Part shown: one piece after another, positions 19,854 through 29,500 of the stretch | How positions within the stretch are numbered: position 1 is the first letter of the stretch | Layout of the letters: every line of letters begins with the position of its first letter | NCBI GenBank assembly: GCA_035489435.1 | Contig: DATHKG010000094.1 | Source: DATHKG01 sp035489435 | GTDB taxonomy: Bacteria > Bacteroidota > Bacteroidia > Chitinophagales > Chitinophagaceae | Reading direction: 5' to 3' (one strand) | DNA length: 64,000 nucleotides | Translations under genes and position numbers: made by a program | Notes under the pieces: generated by a model | Told to the model about the DNA's origin: nothing | The model's input: the letters and a program-made list of their open reading frames with translations, nothing else | The model's database searches: none

Positions 19854-20801
19854 TTATTTGTTCATTTTACGCAGTAACCATTGATCAAGGCCAACTGCGG
19901 CGATTAAAATAAGTCCTAAAATTATTTCCTGCCAATAGCCGGAGACACGGGCAATGATGAGCAGGTTATTGATAATAGCCATAAAAAGTGCTCCGAGAAA
20001 AGCACCCCAGATTTTTCCAAATCCACCCGATAAACTGGCCCCTCCCAGGATAACGGCAGTGATCACCCGAAGCTCCAGGCCCCGGCCGGAAGTGGATAAT
20101 GCGGCGCCTAATCTTGAGGCAAGCAAAATACCGGCTATGCCGGCCAATGTTGCTGAAATTACAAATGCCCATATCTTCATCTTTTCTACTTCTATGCCCG
20201 ATAGTTTTGCTGCCTTTTCATTAGAGCCGATAAAATAATAGCGACGAAAAAATACCGTTCGTTTCACCAGGAAAGCAAACAATAAAACAATTACCAGCAT
20301 GTACCATACAGGTGCTTGTATAGAGATCAGTTTGGATTGACCGATATAAATAAAATCATAAGGAAAGTTTTGGATCCCCGCACCACTTAACATCAGGGCA
20401 AGTCCACGAACAACCCCCATCATTGCCAACGTTTGAATCATCGGGTTTATGCCAGCTTTTGCAATCAGCAGGCCATTTATAAAGCCGATCAGAACTGAAC
20501 CTATTAGGCCTGCAGCAATTGCCAATAAAAAATGTACATCATGATAGTACATCAGGTAGCCGGCTAATCCCCCCGCAAAGGCAACCACAGATCCAACGGA
20601 AAGATCAAACATTCCGGAGATCAGCAGTATCATCATGCCCACTGCAACGATGGTATCGATAGAGAGATTTAATAAGAGTTGTGAAAAGTTTTCAATGGTT
20701 GGAAATTGTGCCGGAAAAATAAAAGTCATGATTATACACAACAGTAGAATACTTGCGGATAAAGAAAATACGCGGTCTTGCAATCTTTCTTTCAATGGCA
20801 T
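19854..20801 (-). CDS. Sugar ABC transporter permease (RbsC-like)
   Basis: This roughly 315-residue inner-membrane protein has about eight to ten hydrophobic segments and the BPD_transp_2 fold of ribose-type permeases. Typical motifs seen are SGMFDLSVGSVVAFAGG, INPMIQTLAMMGVVRGLA and AVILGGASLSGGFGKIWGAFLGA. The ATG at 20801 is preferred over the in-frame TTG at 20807. It is separated from the upstream ATPase gene by about 100 bases that carry a 17-bp tandem repeat, and from the binding-protein gene by 5 bases. It forms the membrane pore of the putative D-apiose importer. Confidence 0.9.
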   Translation of the reverse strand: MPLKERLQDRVFSLSASILLLCIIMTFIFPAQFPTIENFSQLLLNLSIDTIVAVGMMILLISGMFDLSVGSVVAFAGGLAGYLMYYHDVHFLLAIAAGLIGSVLIGFINGLLIAKAGINPMIQTLAMMGVVRGLALMLSGAGIQNFPYDFIYIGQSKLISIQAPVWYMLVIVLLFAFLVKRTVFFRRYYFIGSNEKAAKLSGIEVEKMKIWAFVISATLAGIAGILLASRLGAALSTSGRGLELRVITAVILGGASLSGGFGKIWGAFLGALFMAIINNLLIIARVSGYWQEIILGLILIAAVGLDQWLLRKMNK

Positions 20802-20823
20802 CAGCAATATTTAAATAGTTTAA

Positions 20824-20900
20824 CTACTCAATCTTGATAGTTTCTGAATGTTGAAGGTTTTTCAATGTTGATGATTTCTCAATATTGATGGTTTCTCAAT
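20824..20900. repeat. 17-bp tandem repeat, about 4.5 copies, inside the apiose operon
   Basis: Units begin at 20824, 20841, 20858 and 20875, each 17 bases, with a partial unit at 20892-20900. The consensus on the plus strand is TTTCTCAATRTTGATGR with a few substitutions per copy. It fills most of the gap between the ATPase stop and the permease start. It could act as an mRNA spacer or be a slippage-prone minisatellite. Confidence 0.85.
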
Positions 20901-22364
20901 TCAAATGATAAATCCGGACGCGAGTGCTGTTATTTTCTCTTCGGTTGCTTCATTTCCCTGCAGAATGCCCTGGATTTTCCCCTCGTGCATGACCACAATA
21001 CGATCCGAAAGAATCAGCAATTCGGCCAGGTCACTTGAGATAAGCAAAATGCTTTTTCCTTCCCGGGTCAAACTCCTTAAAAGCAGGTATATATCGGTCT
21101 TAGAGCCTGCATCCACTCCCTGGGTCGGTTCATTAATGATAAATACCTCAGGCTTCAATGCCAGGGATCTTACAAGCATTACTTTTTGCTGGTTCCCGCC
21201 ACTTAGTGTACAGACAGCCTGCGTTACTGTTGGTGTACGCACACCAAACTCTTCACACAACTTTTTGCTTTGTTGATTTATGGCTGACTCATTATAAGAG
21301 CCGCTCTTCAATTGAGCAGCAAATACATTTTCAGCTACAGACTTATCAAGGAACAAACCTTCTGTTTTACGCTCTTCCGGAAGATACACGATGTGTTCAT
21401 TTATGGCCTCCAGGGGATGTTGAAATTTCATGGATTTGCCATCTATCAACATGTTACCACGGATAAAAGTTTCATAACCGAACAATGCTTTTGCCATGGC
21501 AGTTCTACCTGAGCCCTCCAGGCCCGCAAAGCCTAATACCTCACCTCTGCGCAATTGGAAGCTGATATTGAAGAACCCTTTTCCGGATATATTTTCCACT
21601 TCCAGTTTTATGTCTTTCCGGGCATGTGATTCCTGGGATATTGATTCCAGTTCCCTGCCCACCATCATGCTGATTATTTGCTTTGTGGATACCGTTTCAT
21701 CCACCGTGCCTGTATACTTCCCATCCTTCAAAACGGATATTCTTTGTGCTATCTGCCTGATTTCATTCATCCGGTGAGAAATATAAATTATTCCTGTGCC
21801 TTTCTTTTTCAGCTGTTGAATAATCCGAAAAAGTATTTCCGTTTCACTATGCGTAATCGAAGCAGTAGGCTCATCAAGTATTAACAAAGCAGGATTTTGA
21901 GCAATGGCTTTTGCAATTTCTACCATTTGCATTTGGGCGACCGAAAGTTTGCTCACCAGCGTTTTTGGGGAAAGATTATTTAGCCCTAATTCTGTAAGTA
22001 GCGCCTTTGTATTGGAATAGAGCAGGGGATAGCTTATAAGACCCGTAGATGTGAGTGGCATGTTAACGGGAAAAATATTCTCAGCAATGCTTAAAGAATT
22101 TGCAAGACTTCTTTCCTGGTAAACTATTGAAATCCCAAGGCTACGGGCTGCTAAAACATGATCAACCCGAACCGGTTCATTTTTCCAGAAAATTTCACCT
22201 TTATCTGGTTGCAGGTTGCCCATGATGATGTTCATCAGCGTACTTTTACCCGCGCCGTTTTCACCACAAAGCGCATGAACTTCACCCGCATTAAATTCAA
22301 GTGACACGTCCTGAAGCGCTTTTACACCAGCAAAAGATTTTGATATGTTCTGCAGACGCAGCAT
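20901..22364 (-). CDS. Sugar ABC transporter ATPase, tandem-domain (RbsA-like)
   Basis: This 487-residue ATPase contains two ABC domains, as in RbsA/XylG. The first has Walker A GENGAGKST (about 35-43), signature LSVAQMQ and Walker B LLILDEPTAS. The second has the degenerate P-loop GLEGSGRTAMAK, signature LSGGNQQKVML and Walker B VFIINEPTQGVD. It energises the ribose-type importer. The ATG overlaps the TAA of the upstream dehydrogenase gene by one base (TAATG), showing translational coupling. ABC sugar importers of this class are uncommon in Bacteroidota, so acquisition of the cassette by transfer is plausible, although codon and base use look like those of the neighbours. Confidence 0.93.
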   Translation of the reverse strand: MLRLQNISKSFAGVKALQDVSLEFNAGEVHALCGENGAGKSTLMNIIMGNLQPDKGEIFWKNEPVRVDHVLAARSLGISIVYQERSLANSLSIAENIFPVNMPLTSTGLISYPLLYSNTKALLTELGLNNLSPKTLVSKLSVAQMQMVEIAKAIAQNPALLILDEPTASITHSETEILFRIIQQLKKKGTGIIYISHRMNEIRQIAQRISVLKDGKYTGTVDETVSTKQIISMMVGRELESISQESHARKDIKLEVENISGKGFFNISFQLRRGEVLGFAGLEGSGRTAMAKALFGYETFIRGNMLIDGKSMKFQHPLEAINEHIVYLPEERKTEGLFLDKSVAENVFAAQLKSGSYNESAINQQSKKLCEEFGVRTPTVTQAVCTLSGGNQQKVMLVRSLALKPEVFIINEPTQGVDAGSKTDIYLLLRSLTREGKSILLISSDLAELLILSDRIVVMHEGKIQGILQGNEATEEKITALASGFII

Positions 22365-23383
22365 TAAAATATAATGGTTTTTTTTGAAGCAGCTGATTCA
22401 TAACATGCCCAAACTAAACGAACGGTACGCAGATTATCTTCTCCTGTTGTTTCGGATATCCCTCCCTGCAGGCCTTTAAGGATATCACGGTTACAGTCAA
22501 CAATACTTGAATGGACCACCGCATAATCAGGATCAACCCAGTTATACATTGCAGGTTTGATTACTGATGATGTAGTTCTTCTCCGGGTTGTAATTTTGAG
22601 ATGAAAATCGTTAGTAAGATGCAATGATCCATTTTCGCCTTCGATGGAGACCAGCGTTTGCGGAAAGGCTTCTTTTTCCAGTATCGAAGCATAACTCATC
22701 TCTGCGAAACAATGCAACCCGTTTTCCATCTCCATCAAAACATTAGCAACATCTTCGCCTTCAATCCTTTTGTTCACTCTTTGAATAAGGCAGGTCAGCT
22801 GTTTAACCTCGCCAAAAAGAAATCTGCAAATATCGAGCACATGAGAACCAATATCCGCCAGGATAAAATGCTTTAAACCCGCCAGGAAAGGCTGGTTATC
22901 AAATACGGGGAAAGCAGAACAAAATGAAACCTTTGCTTTAAACATCTTACCGATTATACCTGTGTCCATTGCATCTTTTAACGACCTCAACGGTGCCTGC
23001 CACCTGAAATTTTCATGGATAAACAGCTGTACATTTTGCTTCATACAAATCTTCAGCATTTTTTCAGCATCTGCCAGAGAAGCAGCCATTGGCTTCTGAC
23101 AAATTATGTCAATGCCTTTTTGGGCAGCAGCATTAGTAAGTGCTGCATGTGTATCTACATCGGTGATGATATCGACAAAATCAAGAGTTTCTTTTTCCAA
23201 TAATTCCTCCGCGCCTGAATACACATTTGAAACCCCGAATTTTTTAGCAATGACATCAACAGATGAACGGTTGATATCGCATAACGCTACCAACTCCACA
23301 CCTTGCAATTCTTTCCAGGCAGCTATCTGGTAATTAGCCCAAAAACCTGTACCGATGATAGCAAAGCGTAGTGGTTGCAACAT
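22364..23383 (-). CDS. apsD: Gfo/Idh/MocA dehydrogenase, probable D-apiose dehydrogenase (ApsD-like)
   Basis: This 339-residue cytosolic NAD(P)-dependent dehydrogenase would oxidise D-apiose to D-apionolactone. The Rossmann motif is FAIIGTGFWANYQIAAW (about 7-23), followed by LVALCDINR, FVDIITDVDTH, and the substrate/cofactor signature IICQKPMAAS with its catalytic Lys. HENFRWQAPLRSLKD follows; the ICQKP and HENxRW blocks are those I associate with ApsD. The C-terminal domain carries DIGSHVLDICRFLFGEV. It has no signal peptide, unlike the Tat-exported relative at 13416. It starts 8 bases after the GH140 stop and overlaps the ATPase start by one base. The D-apiose assignment depends strongly on context; another branched or plain aldose is possible. 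Confidence 0.8.
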   Translation of the reverse strand: MLQPLRFAIIGTGFWANYQIAAWKELQGVELVALCDINRSSVDVIAKKFGVSNVYSGAEELLEKETLDFVDIITDVDTHAALTNAAAQKGIDIICQKPMAASLADAEKMLKICMKQNVQLFIHENFRWQAPLRSLKDAMDTGIIGKMFKAKVSFCSAFPVFDNQPFLAGLKHFILADIGSHVLDICRFLFGEVKQLTCLIQRVNKRIEGEDVANVLMEMENGLHCFAEMSYASILEKEAFPQTLVSIEGENGSLHLTNDFHLKITTRRRTTSSVIKPAMYNWVDPDYAVVHSSIVDCNRDILKGLQGGISETTGEDNLRTVRLVWACYESAASKKTIIF

Positions 23384-23391
23384 AATTTCGG

Positions 23392-24747
23392 TTAGGAACT
23401 TTTCGATGCGTCATCAATTACCAGTACCCAATCCTGTCCATACCCCATGGTGGGTGGATTGAAGGTTTGTTCCCCTTTATTCGGGAACTTTCCAATCATC
23501 TTTTCTTCCCCGTTCCTGGGATTAAACCAGAAGGAGGAAACTTCATTGCCGGAAATTTTTCCCATATTCACGGTAATCGGTTTGCCTTGCGAGCTATAGA
23601 TAAAAATATAATCCTTTCCTCTTGTGGCCTGTATGCGATCATTTGCCCCCATTGGATTTGTAATCAGTGTTTGATCCGGCACACGATCGAGCATTGATCT
23701 CGATTCCATTAAACGGCGCACATATTTCATTTGCGCAGCACCTGGCAGATCGATGGCCACATACCACGGGATACGCGCCCCATTGACAGATGCTCTGTTT
23801 GGTGAATACATTTGCCATACATCATGACAACCATAAGTATGTCCGAATGACCCGGCGAACAAATCCAGGTATGCATGTTTACGAACATCATAAGCACTTG
23901 AAATTCCCAGTTCTTTAGCATTGAAGCAAACCGGGTGATCCTCATACAAGGGTTCCCCATCAAGCACCGGCTTCGTGGGTGTGCGGTTGTACACAACCTG
24001 GATGCGATCCCACACATTGTTCTCGCGGCAATGTCCCGTTTGAAGCATATTAAAGTCCAGCCATTCATCATTGTGAAAATATTTAGAAGAGCCGCCATCT
24101 TCAACCCCATTTGGCTGAGGATGAAATGTCATGATACTTTTATCCTGGCCACCGGTTCCTTCGGCGATACCTGCGGCCATGGAACGCCATATTGATTTCG
24201 CTTTCTCATCCGGAACACGATCACCACCTAATACCCAGATAACATTTGTTTTGTTTTTATAACGGTTGCCAAGCCACTTGCCATAAACAGCGGCATTACT
24301 TGGATTAAAGATTTCTGGTCCTTCGCCCCATCTGTCTTTAAAAATTTTATCTCCCCAGGTAGGTAAAAAAGCAATATAAATTCCCAGCTCGTTTGCCTTA
24401 TTGATGATATAATCAACATGTTGAAAATATGCCTCCCTGGGTTTGGTTGGATCCAGGTCTTCAAGTGGTATTTCTCCATAAGCATTAGGAACGCGAAGGC
24501 CATCCAGCTCAGCTAATGCAACAGCCTGTATGACGGTAAATCCTTTATCCGCGCGATTCTTCAGGTAAGTGTCTGCTTCTTCACGGGACAGTCGATGAAA
24601 CAACTCCCAGGCAGTATCACCTAACCAGAAAAAAGGTTTGCCGTCTTTAGTTACCAAAAAACGTTTATTATCACTTACCCTTAACTGGGCGAATGTTGAA
24701 AAAGAAATCGCAATAAAAGCACAAATCGTTAATAGTTTTTTTAGCAT
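23392..24747 (-). CDS. GH140 apiosidase-like enzyme (DUF4038)
   Basis: This 451-residue exported enzyme would release D-apiose from plant polymers or glycosides. The ATG at 24747 gives a clean signal peptide (MLKKLLTICAFIAISFSTFAQ); longer in-frame starts up to 24810 would spoil it. The body matches DUF4038/GH140: LVTKDGKPFFWLGDTAWELFH-type opening, YLKNRADKGFTVIQAVALAELDG, FLPTWGDKIF, VIWVLGGDRVPD and HPQPNG, plus a C-terminal beta domain (about 355-450) ending with GQDWVLVIDD. The founding GH140 member (BT1012 of Bacteroides thetaiotaomicron) cleaves apiose from rhamnogalacturonan II. The gene sits between apnO (13 bases upstream) and the ApsD-like gene, so substrate release and catabolism are in one operon. 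Confidence 0.88.
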   Translation of the reverse strand: MLKKLLTICAFIAISFSTFAQLRVSDNKRFLVTKDGKPFFWLGDTAWELFHRLSREEADTYLKNRADKGFTVIQAVALAELDGLRVPNAYGEIPLEDLDPTKPREAYFQHVDYIINKANELGIYIAFLPTWGDKIFKDRWGEGPEIFNPSNAAVYGKWLGNRYKNKTNVIWVLGGDRVPDEKAKSIWRSMAAGIAEGTGGQDKSIMTFHPQPNGVEDGGSSKYFHNDEWLDFNMLQTGHCRENNVWDRIQVVYNRTPTKPVLDGEPLYEDHPVCFNAKELGISSAYDVRKHAYLDLFAGSFGHTYGCHDVWQMYSPNRASVNGARIPWYVAIDLPGAAQMKYVRRLMESRSMLDRVPDQTLITNPMGANDRIQATRGKDYIFIYSSQGKPITVNMGKISGNEVSSFWFNPRNGEEKMIGKFPNKGEQTFNPPTMGYGQDWVLVIDDASKSS

Positions 24748-24760
24748 AAAACAGTCTTCA

Positions 24761-25594
24761 TTATTTATTAGTGATGTCCCGGACCTGTTGCCGTATATCA
24801 TCCATGTCAAAAATGCTTTTCCAGTTATCTTTGAAAATGATAGGCCTGGCGCGTTTGCTTATTTTGTAGGCAGCGTCAGAAAAACTGCCATTCACTTCTT
24901 TAAATAACACTGCAATCTGTATACGTAAATGTCCAAGTACAAAATCCCTGGCTGCGGCTTCCGGCACACCTAATTCAACTATTCTGTCGTAACCTTCTTT
25001 AACTACTTCCATGCAGGTCTGCGCTAAAGTTTCCACCATAGCGGGCTCGAGTATGGCCATTTGTTCAAGCGTTATCCGGTGTGTTTTTTTGATGGGAGCA
25101 TACATATCCTGCGCTACCTTCTCACCTAAAAGATACTGGTCTTCGCTACCATACATTAAAGCCACTACAATAGATTGCTTTGCTGAAATGCCGCCATAGA
25201 AATCACGAAAAGCTTCTTCGCCTGGTTCCCAGTTAAAAACGGAAGGGTGACATGGATGAGCAATTACATAATTAAGGTCATCCCGGTGGTGAATAACGCC
25301 ATCGAGTGGGGCTGCAGGGTCTAAGGTCATTACCAGGGAGCCGGGTTTCATCTTCGGAATCAGCTTATCAGAAACAGCACCAATCGTAATATCAGGTACT
25401 GCAAGAATTACCACCTCCGCCCCGGCAATTGCATCTGCTTCATTGCTTACTACCACATTTCTTTGCCTGAGGTTTTGAAGGCCCTTATCACTAACCTCCA
25501 GGAAGTCTAAACTATAATGCGGGTATTTTAAAAAATTGTCAGTTAAGCGGCATCCCATTTTGCCACCGGCACCCACTAAAGCAATCTTTGTCAT
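24761..25594 (-). CDS. apnO: D-apionate oxidoisomerase (ApnO-like)
   Basis: This 277-residue cytosolic NAD-dependent enzyme would oxidise D-apionate with migration of a hydroxymethyl group, giving 3-oxo-isoapionate. The N-terminal Rossmann fold has KIALVGAGGKMG (3-14), VVILAVPDITIG and VMTLDPAAPLDG. Next comes the HPCHPSVFN segment, and then a helical C-terminal domain (about 165-270) of the 6-phosphogluconate-dehydrogenase type. I recognise the family as ApnO from the D-apiose pathway literature. The start overlaps the stop of the TIM-barrel gene as ATGA, so the two proteins are made together. Without context it would be called a generic phosphogluconate-dehydrogenase-like protein; the operon makes ApnO the best reading. 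Confidence 0.85.
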   Translation of the reverse strand: MTKIALVGAGGKMGCRLTDNFLKYPHYSLDFLEVSDKGLQNLRQRNVVVSNEADAIAGAEVVILAVPDITIGAVSDKLIPKMKPGSLVMTLDPAAPLDGVIHHRDDLNYVIAHPCHPSVFNWEPGEEAFRDFYGGISAKQSIVVALMYGSEDQYLLGEKVAQDMYAPIKKTHRITLEQMAILEPAMVETLAQTCMEVVKEGYDRIVELGVPEAAARDFVLGHLRIQIAVLFKEVNGSFSDAAYKISKRARPIIFKDNWKSIFDMDDIRQQVRDITNK

Positions 25595-26400
25595 TTTATT
25601 AAAGTTTTGAGGTAGTCAATGCTTTTATCAGCCCATCTTTTTTCCTTCTCTAGGGTAACCTCTATCGTTTGATCGGGTTCAGACCATAGTTCCATTGTTG
25701 CAGTTTCACATTTACCATGTTTGCCCACTTCTTTGAGCAGCCAGGGAATGTCAAGCATTCCTTCACCGGCTACGCACCCGCTCACGTTGAAACCCATTTT
25801 ATGTTTGACTCTGCCGATCTTAAAATCTTTTATGTGCAGATTTACTGCGTAGGGGGAAAGCATCTCTATCACTTCACCAATGCCTTCGCCTGCACCAAGA
25901 GAATTGGCGGTATCGAGGCAGATACCGATCCATTTTGGATCTGTGTTTTCTATAATTCGCTTTAACGTTTGTACTTTGAAGCGATCATGATTTTCTATAA
26001 TCAGTTGCACATTCGCCTCTTGTAAAGCAGGAATTAATTTTATCAATATCCCTGTAACTTCCTCTTCAGTGGGATGATAATCAGCATCGTCAATTATTAT
26101 CCTCAGAAAAGATGAATTCATCCTGCGGGCGATACCGAGGTAATTAGTTACATTCAAAACCGTCAGCCCTTTTGTTCCTACCTGTACCTTTATCTCCAAC
26201 TCATCGGCCATAATTCTTAAATTCTCCAACTCTTCCAGGGCTAATAAATGGAGCGGGTAATTATCTCCAAACTGTACATATTTAATATTTTTTTTAGCCG
26301 CAGCCAATAAAAGATCTTTATAAGTAAACGGATTAACTGGGGCAAAATCACCGATACGGAACGACCAGGGAAAACTATAAGTGCTGATACCTAAATGCAT
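25591..26400 (-). CDS. Xylose-isomerase-like TIM-barrel protein, candidate 3-oxo-isoapionate decarboxylase
   Basis: This 269-residue protein has a xylose-isomerase-like/AP-endonuclease-2 TIM-barrel fold. Likely metal ligands are all present: Glu136 (IIENHD), Asp163 (CLDTAN), His189 (NLHIKDF) and Glu237 (TMELWSEP). The ATG at 26400 (MHLGISTYSFPW) is preferred over a start at 26424. It is the first gene of the apiose operon and overlaps apnO by four bases (ATGA). Position suggests it acts on the ApnO product: a non-phosphorylating decarboxylase (OiaC type) giving L-erythrulose is my inference. A sugar epimerase or isomerase is the alternative. No kinase and no RuBisCO-like protein of the other known apiose branches is in the window, which supports the non-phosphorylated route but does not prove it. 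Confidence 0.75.
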   Translation of the reverse strand: MHLGISTYSFPWSFRIGDFAPVNPFTYKDLLLAAAKKNIKYVQFGDNYPLHLLALEELENLRIMADELEIKVQVGTKGLTVLNVTNYLGIARRMNSSFLRIIIDDADYHPTEEEVTGILIKLIPALQEANVQLIIENHDRFKVQTLKRIIENTDPKWIGICLDTANSLGAGEGIGEVIEMLSPYAVNLHIKDFKIGRVKHKMGFNVSGCVAGEGMLDIPWLLKEVGKHGKCETATMELWSEPDQTIEVTLEKEKRWADKSIDYLKTLIK

Positions 26401-26480
26401 AAAAGGCCAGGTAAATATGTGCAATTGTGAATGCTATCGTTAAGATATTTATTTTTTTCAGAAACTAGCGGATTTGTCTA

Positions 26481-26502
26481 CCTGATCAGGTTCATGATCA
26501 GG
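26481..26502. promoter_or_regulatory. Candidate operator upstream of the apiose operon
   Basis: The palindrome CCTGATCAGG (26481-26490) is followed by a second TGATCAGG at 26495-26502. It lies about 80 bases upstream of the first operon gene, in a 175-base gap. A related paired motif lies in front of the GntR gene (31226-31241), so GntR binding is plausible. The rest of this gap shows no terminator or gene. Confidence 0.4.
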
Positions 26503-26575
26503 AGATAGTCACCGCACAAGTTAATGCTGTACCGGGTGTTAACTGTGCTGTACTATGCGATTTTGGAAACAGCTG

Positions 26576-29500
26576 TTATTTTTGTGAAAGATCTATTGTC
26601 CTTGAGCTTTTGCCATTTATAATCTCAACTTTCTGAACCGCTTCGTTTACCTCTAGAAACCAGGCAGACTGGGACAAAAAGGAATTACCGTAATAAAACT
26701 CCTCTTTTCTTTTGAGGCCATTCTTCAGGTAAACGATGGCATATTTATCGCCTGGTTTCAAAGCGATGGGAGGCATCATTTGTTTTGCACGAAAAACCTT
26801 CAGCAAACCCCGGTTTTGCGAAGCAGCCAGTAAATAATTGCCTTTTGTATCTCTAAGCTTTACCAGCGATTTCGCATCACCTGGAACAAATAAGCCGCCT
26901 TGTAAAATGGTCTGTGGTTCGAAACCACCCTTACCATTTCCAAGCATAATCAAACCATTGAAAGCATCGTAACGGCCATTGGTAACTTCTGTGCCATAAT
27001 CGTTTCCTACTAATGACAAGTCAAGATTACCGTCATTGTTAAAGTCGTCTGCCACCATGCCATAAACCGGCGCCAGTTGCGCGGCTTCAGGTAAAGGCTG
27101 CAATTCGAATTTTCCATTCCCAATGTTTTTAAGATAACTGCTTTCCAGGTTATTGACAGATAAGCTTAACATACCCTTAAGCTCTGCTTCCGAAAAAAGG
27201 TCTTTAAATTCAGCCACAGCAAAAGCCTTATACGATAAAAATTTCTTTTTTAAAGCCGGTAACTGGCTATTGATGTCGTCTTTATTATGGACCGTGTATT
27301 CTTTCAGCTTTTGTTGCTGATCCTTTAACCAGGTTGTAGTGATGGCGTCAATACTTCCATTACCATCGAAATCTTTTGCATAAATATTTATAGGATATTT
27401 TTCAGAAGCTTTATAAAACGAATTTTCGCCGAGATTGCCCAGTACATAATCGATATCACCATCATTGTCAAAGTCACCACCCGTGATACTGTTCCACCAC
27501 CCGGTTTGTGCCTGTATACCGCTCTTTTCTGTAACGTCTGCAAAACTGCCATTGTTATTTTTGAAAAACCTGATTGCCATCCATTCTCCTGTAACGATAA
27601 GATCGGTCCAGCCATCATTGTCAAAGTCGGTCCATAAAGCGTCACAGACCAAACCGATATTTGTCAGAAAAGGGGCTGCCTGTTTGGATATGTCAGTGAA
27701 TTTTATGTCTTTGTCTTTTGAATCATTCCTGTAAATAAAACTGCTGACAGGCAGCGGGTAACTACCCGGCAAAACCCTGCCGCCAATAAAAAGGTCAAGA
27801 TCACCATCTTTATCAAAATCAACCGCCTTTACACAACTTTTACTTGTAAAGTTTTTTGGTAGGGCGGCTTCATTAAAAATGAAATTTCCTTTGCCATCGT
27901 TAAGAAATAACCGGTCCTCGTAATTTTTCGTATTAACCGGATATTCATTACTTCCGGCTGAAAGATAAAGATCCTGGTCCCCATCGCTATCGGCATCAAA
28001 TAATAATATACCCATGTTCTCCGGCCTTCTTAAATCATTGCCTTCGAGATAGGGTAGCGTACGACTGATAAATTTTCCATCTGTTTGCTGGAGTAGGAGA
28101 GTAGGCTGAATTATATTATTTCCGCCAATTATCATATCGTCTGTCCCATTACCATCTATATCGCCTGCCGCTATGCCAGGGCCATATTGCGATAGCTTGT
28201 GTGGTAACAAACGTTCCACGTCAAAGTCAATTACATCAGTTTCTTCATGTCTGTACCTGATGTCAACAGATGCTGTTATGTCTGCAAACAAAGTTGAAGG
28301 GACAGTTTCCGGTATTAAGTTTATGGGTGTTTTGGCATTGTTGATATTTACCTTCAATACCTGGTTTGTTTCCACCTTGCGTAGTACTTGTTTATTGCCG
28401 TTTTGCCAGAAGATGACTACTGAATCAATTGTGCTTATTGTATCTATGCCAAAATAAGCCAGATCGTTTACGGAAGACAGATAACCACGGTAAGGTGAAT
28501 TTTCATATACTTGCTTTTTAGTGCCATAATAAATCGCGGCAATTGCTCCAAGTCCGTTCCTGTTGGCATTTGACCCTTCAAATTTTATTTGTAAAAAGTT
28601 CGCCTTGATATGTTCTTTGGTATTCAATGTGTTTTCATAAACCAGCGCAGTTTCGTTGATGTTATTGATCACATAATCAAGGTCTCCATCATTGTCGAGG
28701 TCCACATATACAGCCCCATTGGAAAAAGAAGGCAGATTCATCCCCCAGTCAGCGGTAACATCTTTGAACTTCAGGGTCCTGGTATTTTGAAAGGCATAGT
28801 TGGGAATACGGATTTGAGGTATCTCGGCAATCAGGTCCTTCCGGGATACTAAATTGCCTGCCTTTTGCCGGAAGGCACCAAAATCATGATCTGTCACATC
28901 TCTTGGATATCCGTTAGTAATGATAATATCCCGGAAGCCATCGTTGTCAAAATCAGCAATCGAAGCATTCCAGCTCCAGTCTGTTTGCGCCACTCCTGCA
29001 AGAAAACTAATCTCGCTGAATACCGGGTCCGAAACAGAGTCATTGCTTTTTATAGCCGGCCCCTGGTTTAGCTGCAGGGTATTGCGAACGTACTGGAGAT
29101 TATATTCACCGAACATCATATTCTGGTAAACAAAATAATTGTTGCTGCCCATGTTTTTTTTCTTTCGAAAATTATCCTCGGGATTCATATCAACTGCCAG
29201 CACGTCCGGGAGACCATCGTTATTTATATCAGCTATATCATTGCCCATCGCGTTCCGCGAGGTATGCTTGAAATATTCTTTTGCTTTGTTGGTAAAAGTG
29301 CCGTTTTTGTTATTGATGTATAACAGATCGTTTGAAAAAAAATCATTGGTTACATAAATGTCTTTCCAGCCATCACTGTTTATATCAGTTATTGAAACCC
29401 CGAGCCCATACCCACCTTCAATGATCTTTGCCTCTTTTGAAACATCCGTATATACCGGGTGTTTCAAAGCTTCATTGTAATCGTTGCGGAACAGTTTGTC

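Noticed and set aside
20824..20900. Possible CRISPR array
   Set aside because: Repeats of 17 bases are directly adjacent, with no spacers and with drift between copies; a minisatellite explains it.
22364..23383. Inositol 2-dehydrogenase
   Set aside because: The Gfo/Idh/MocA fold allows it, but the operon contains apnO, apnL and GH140 and no inositol genes.
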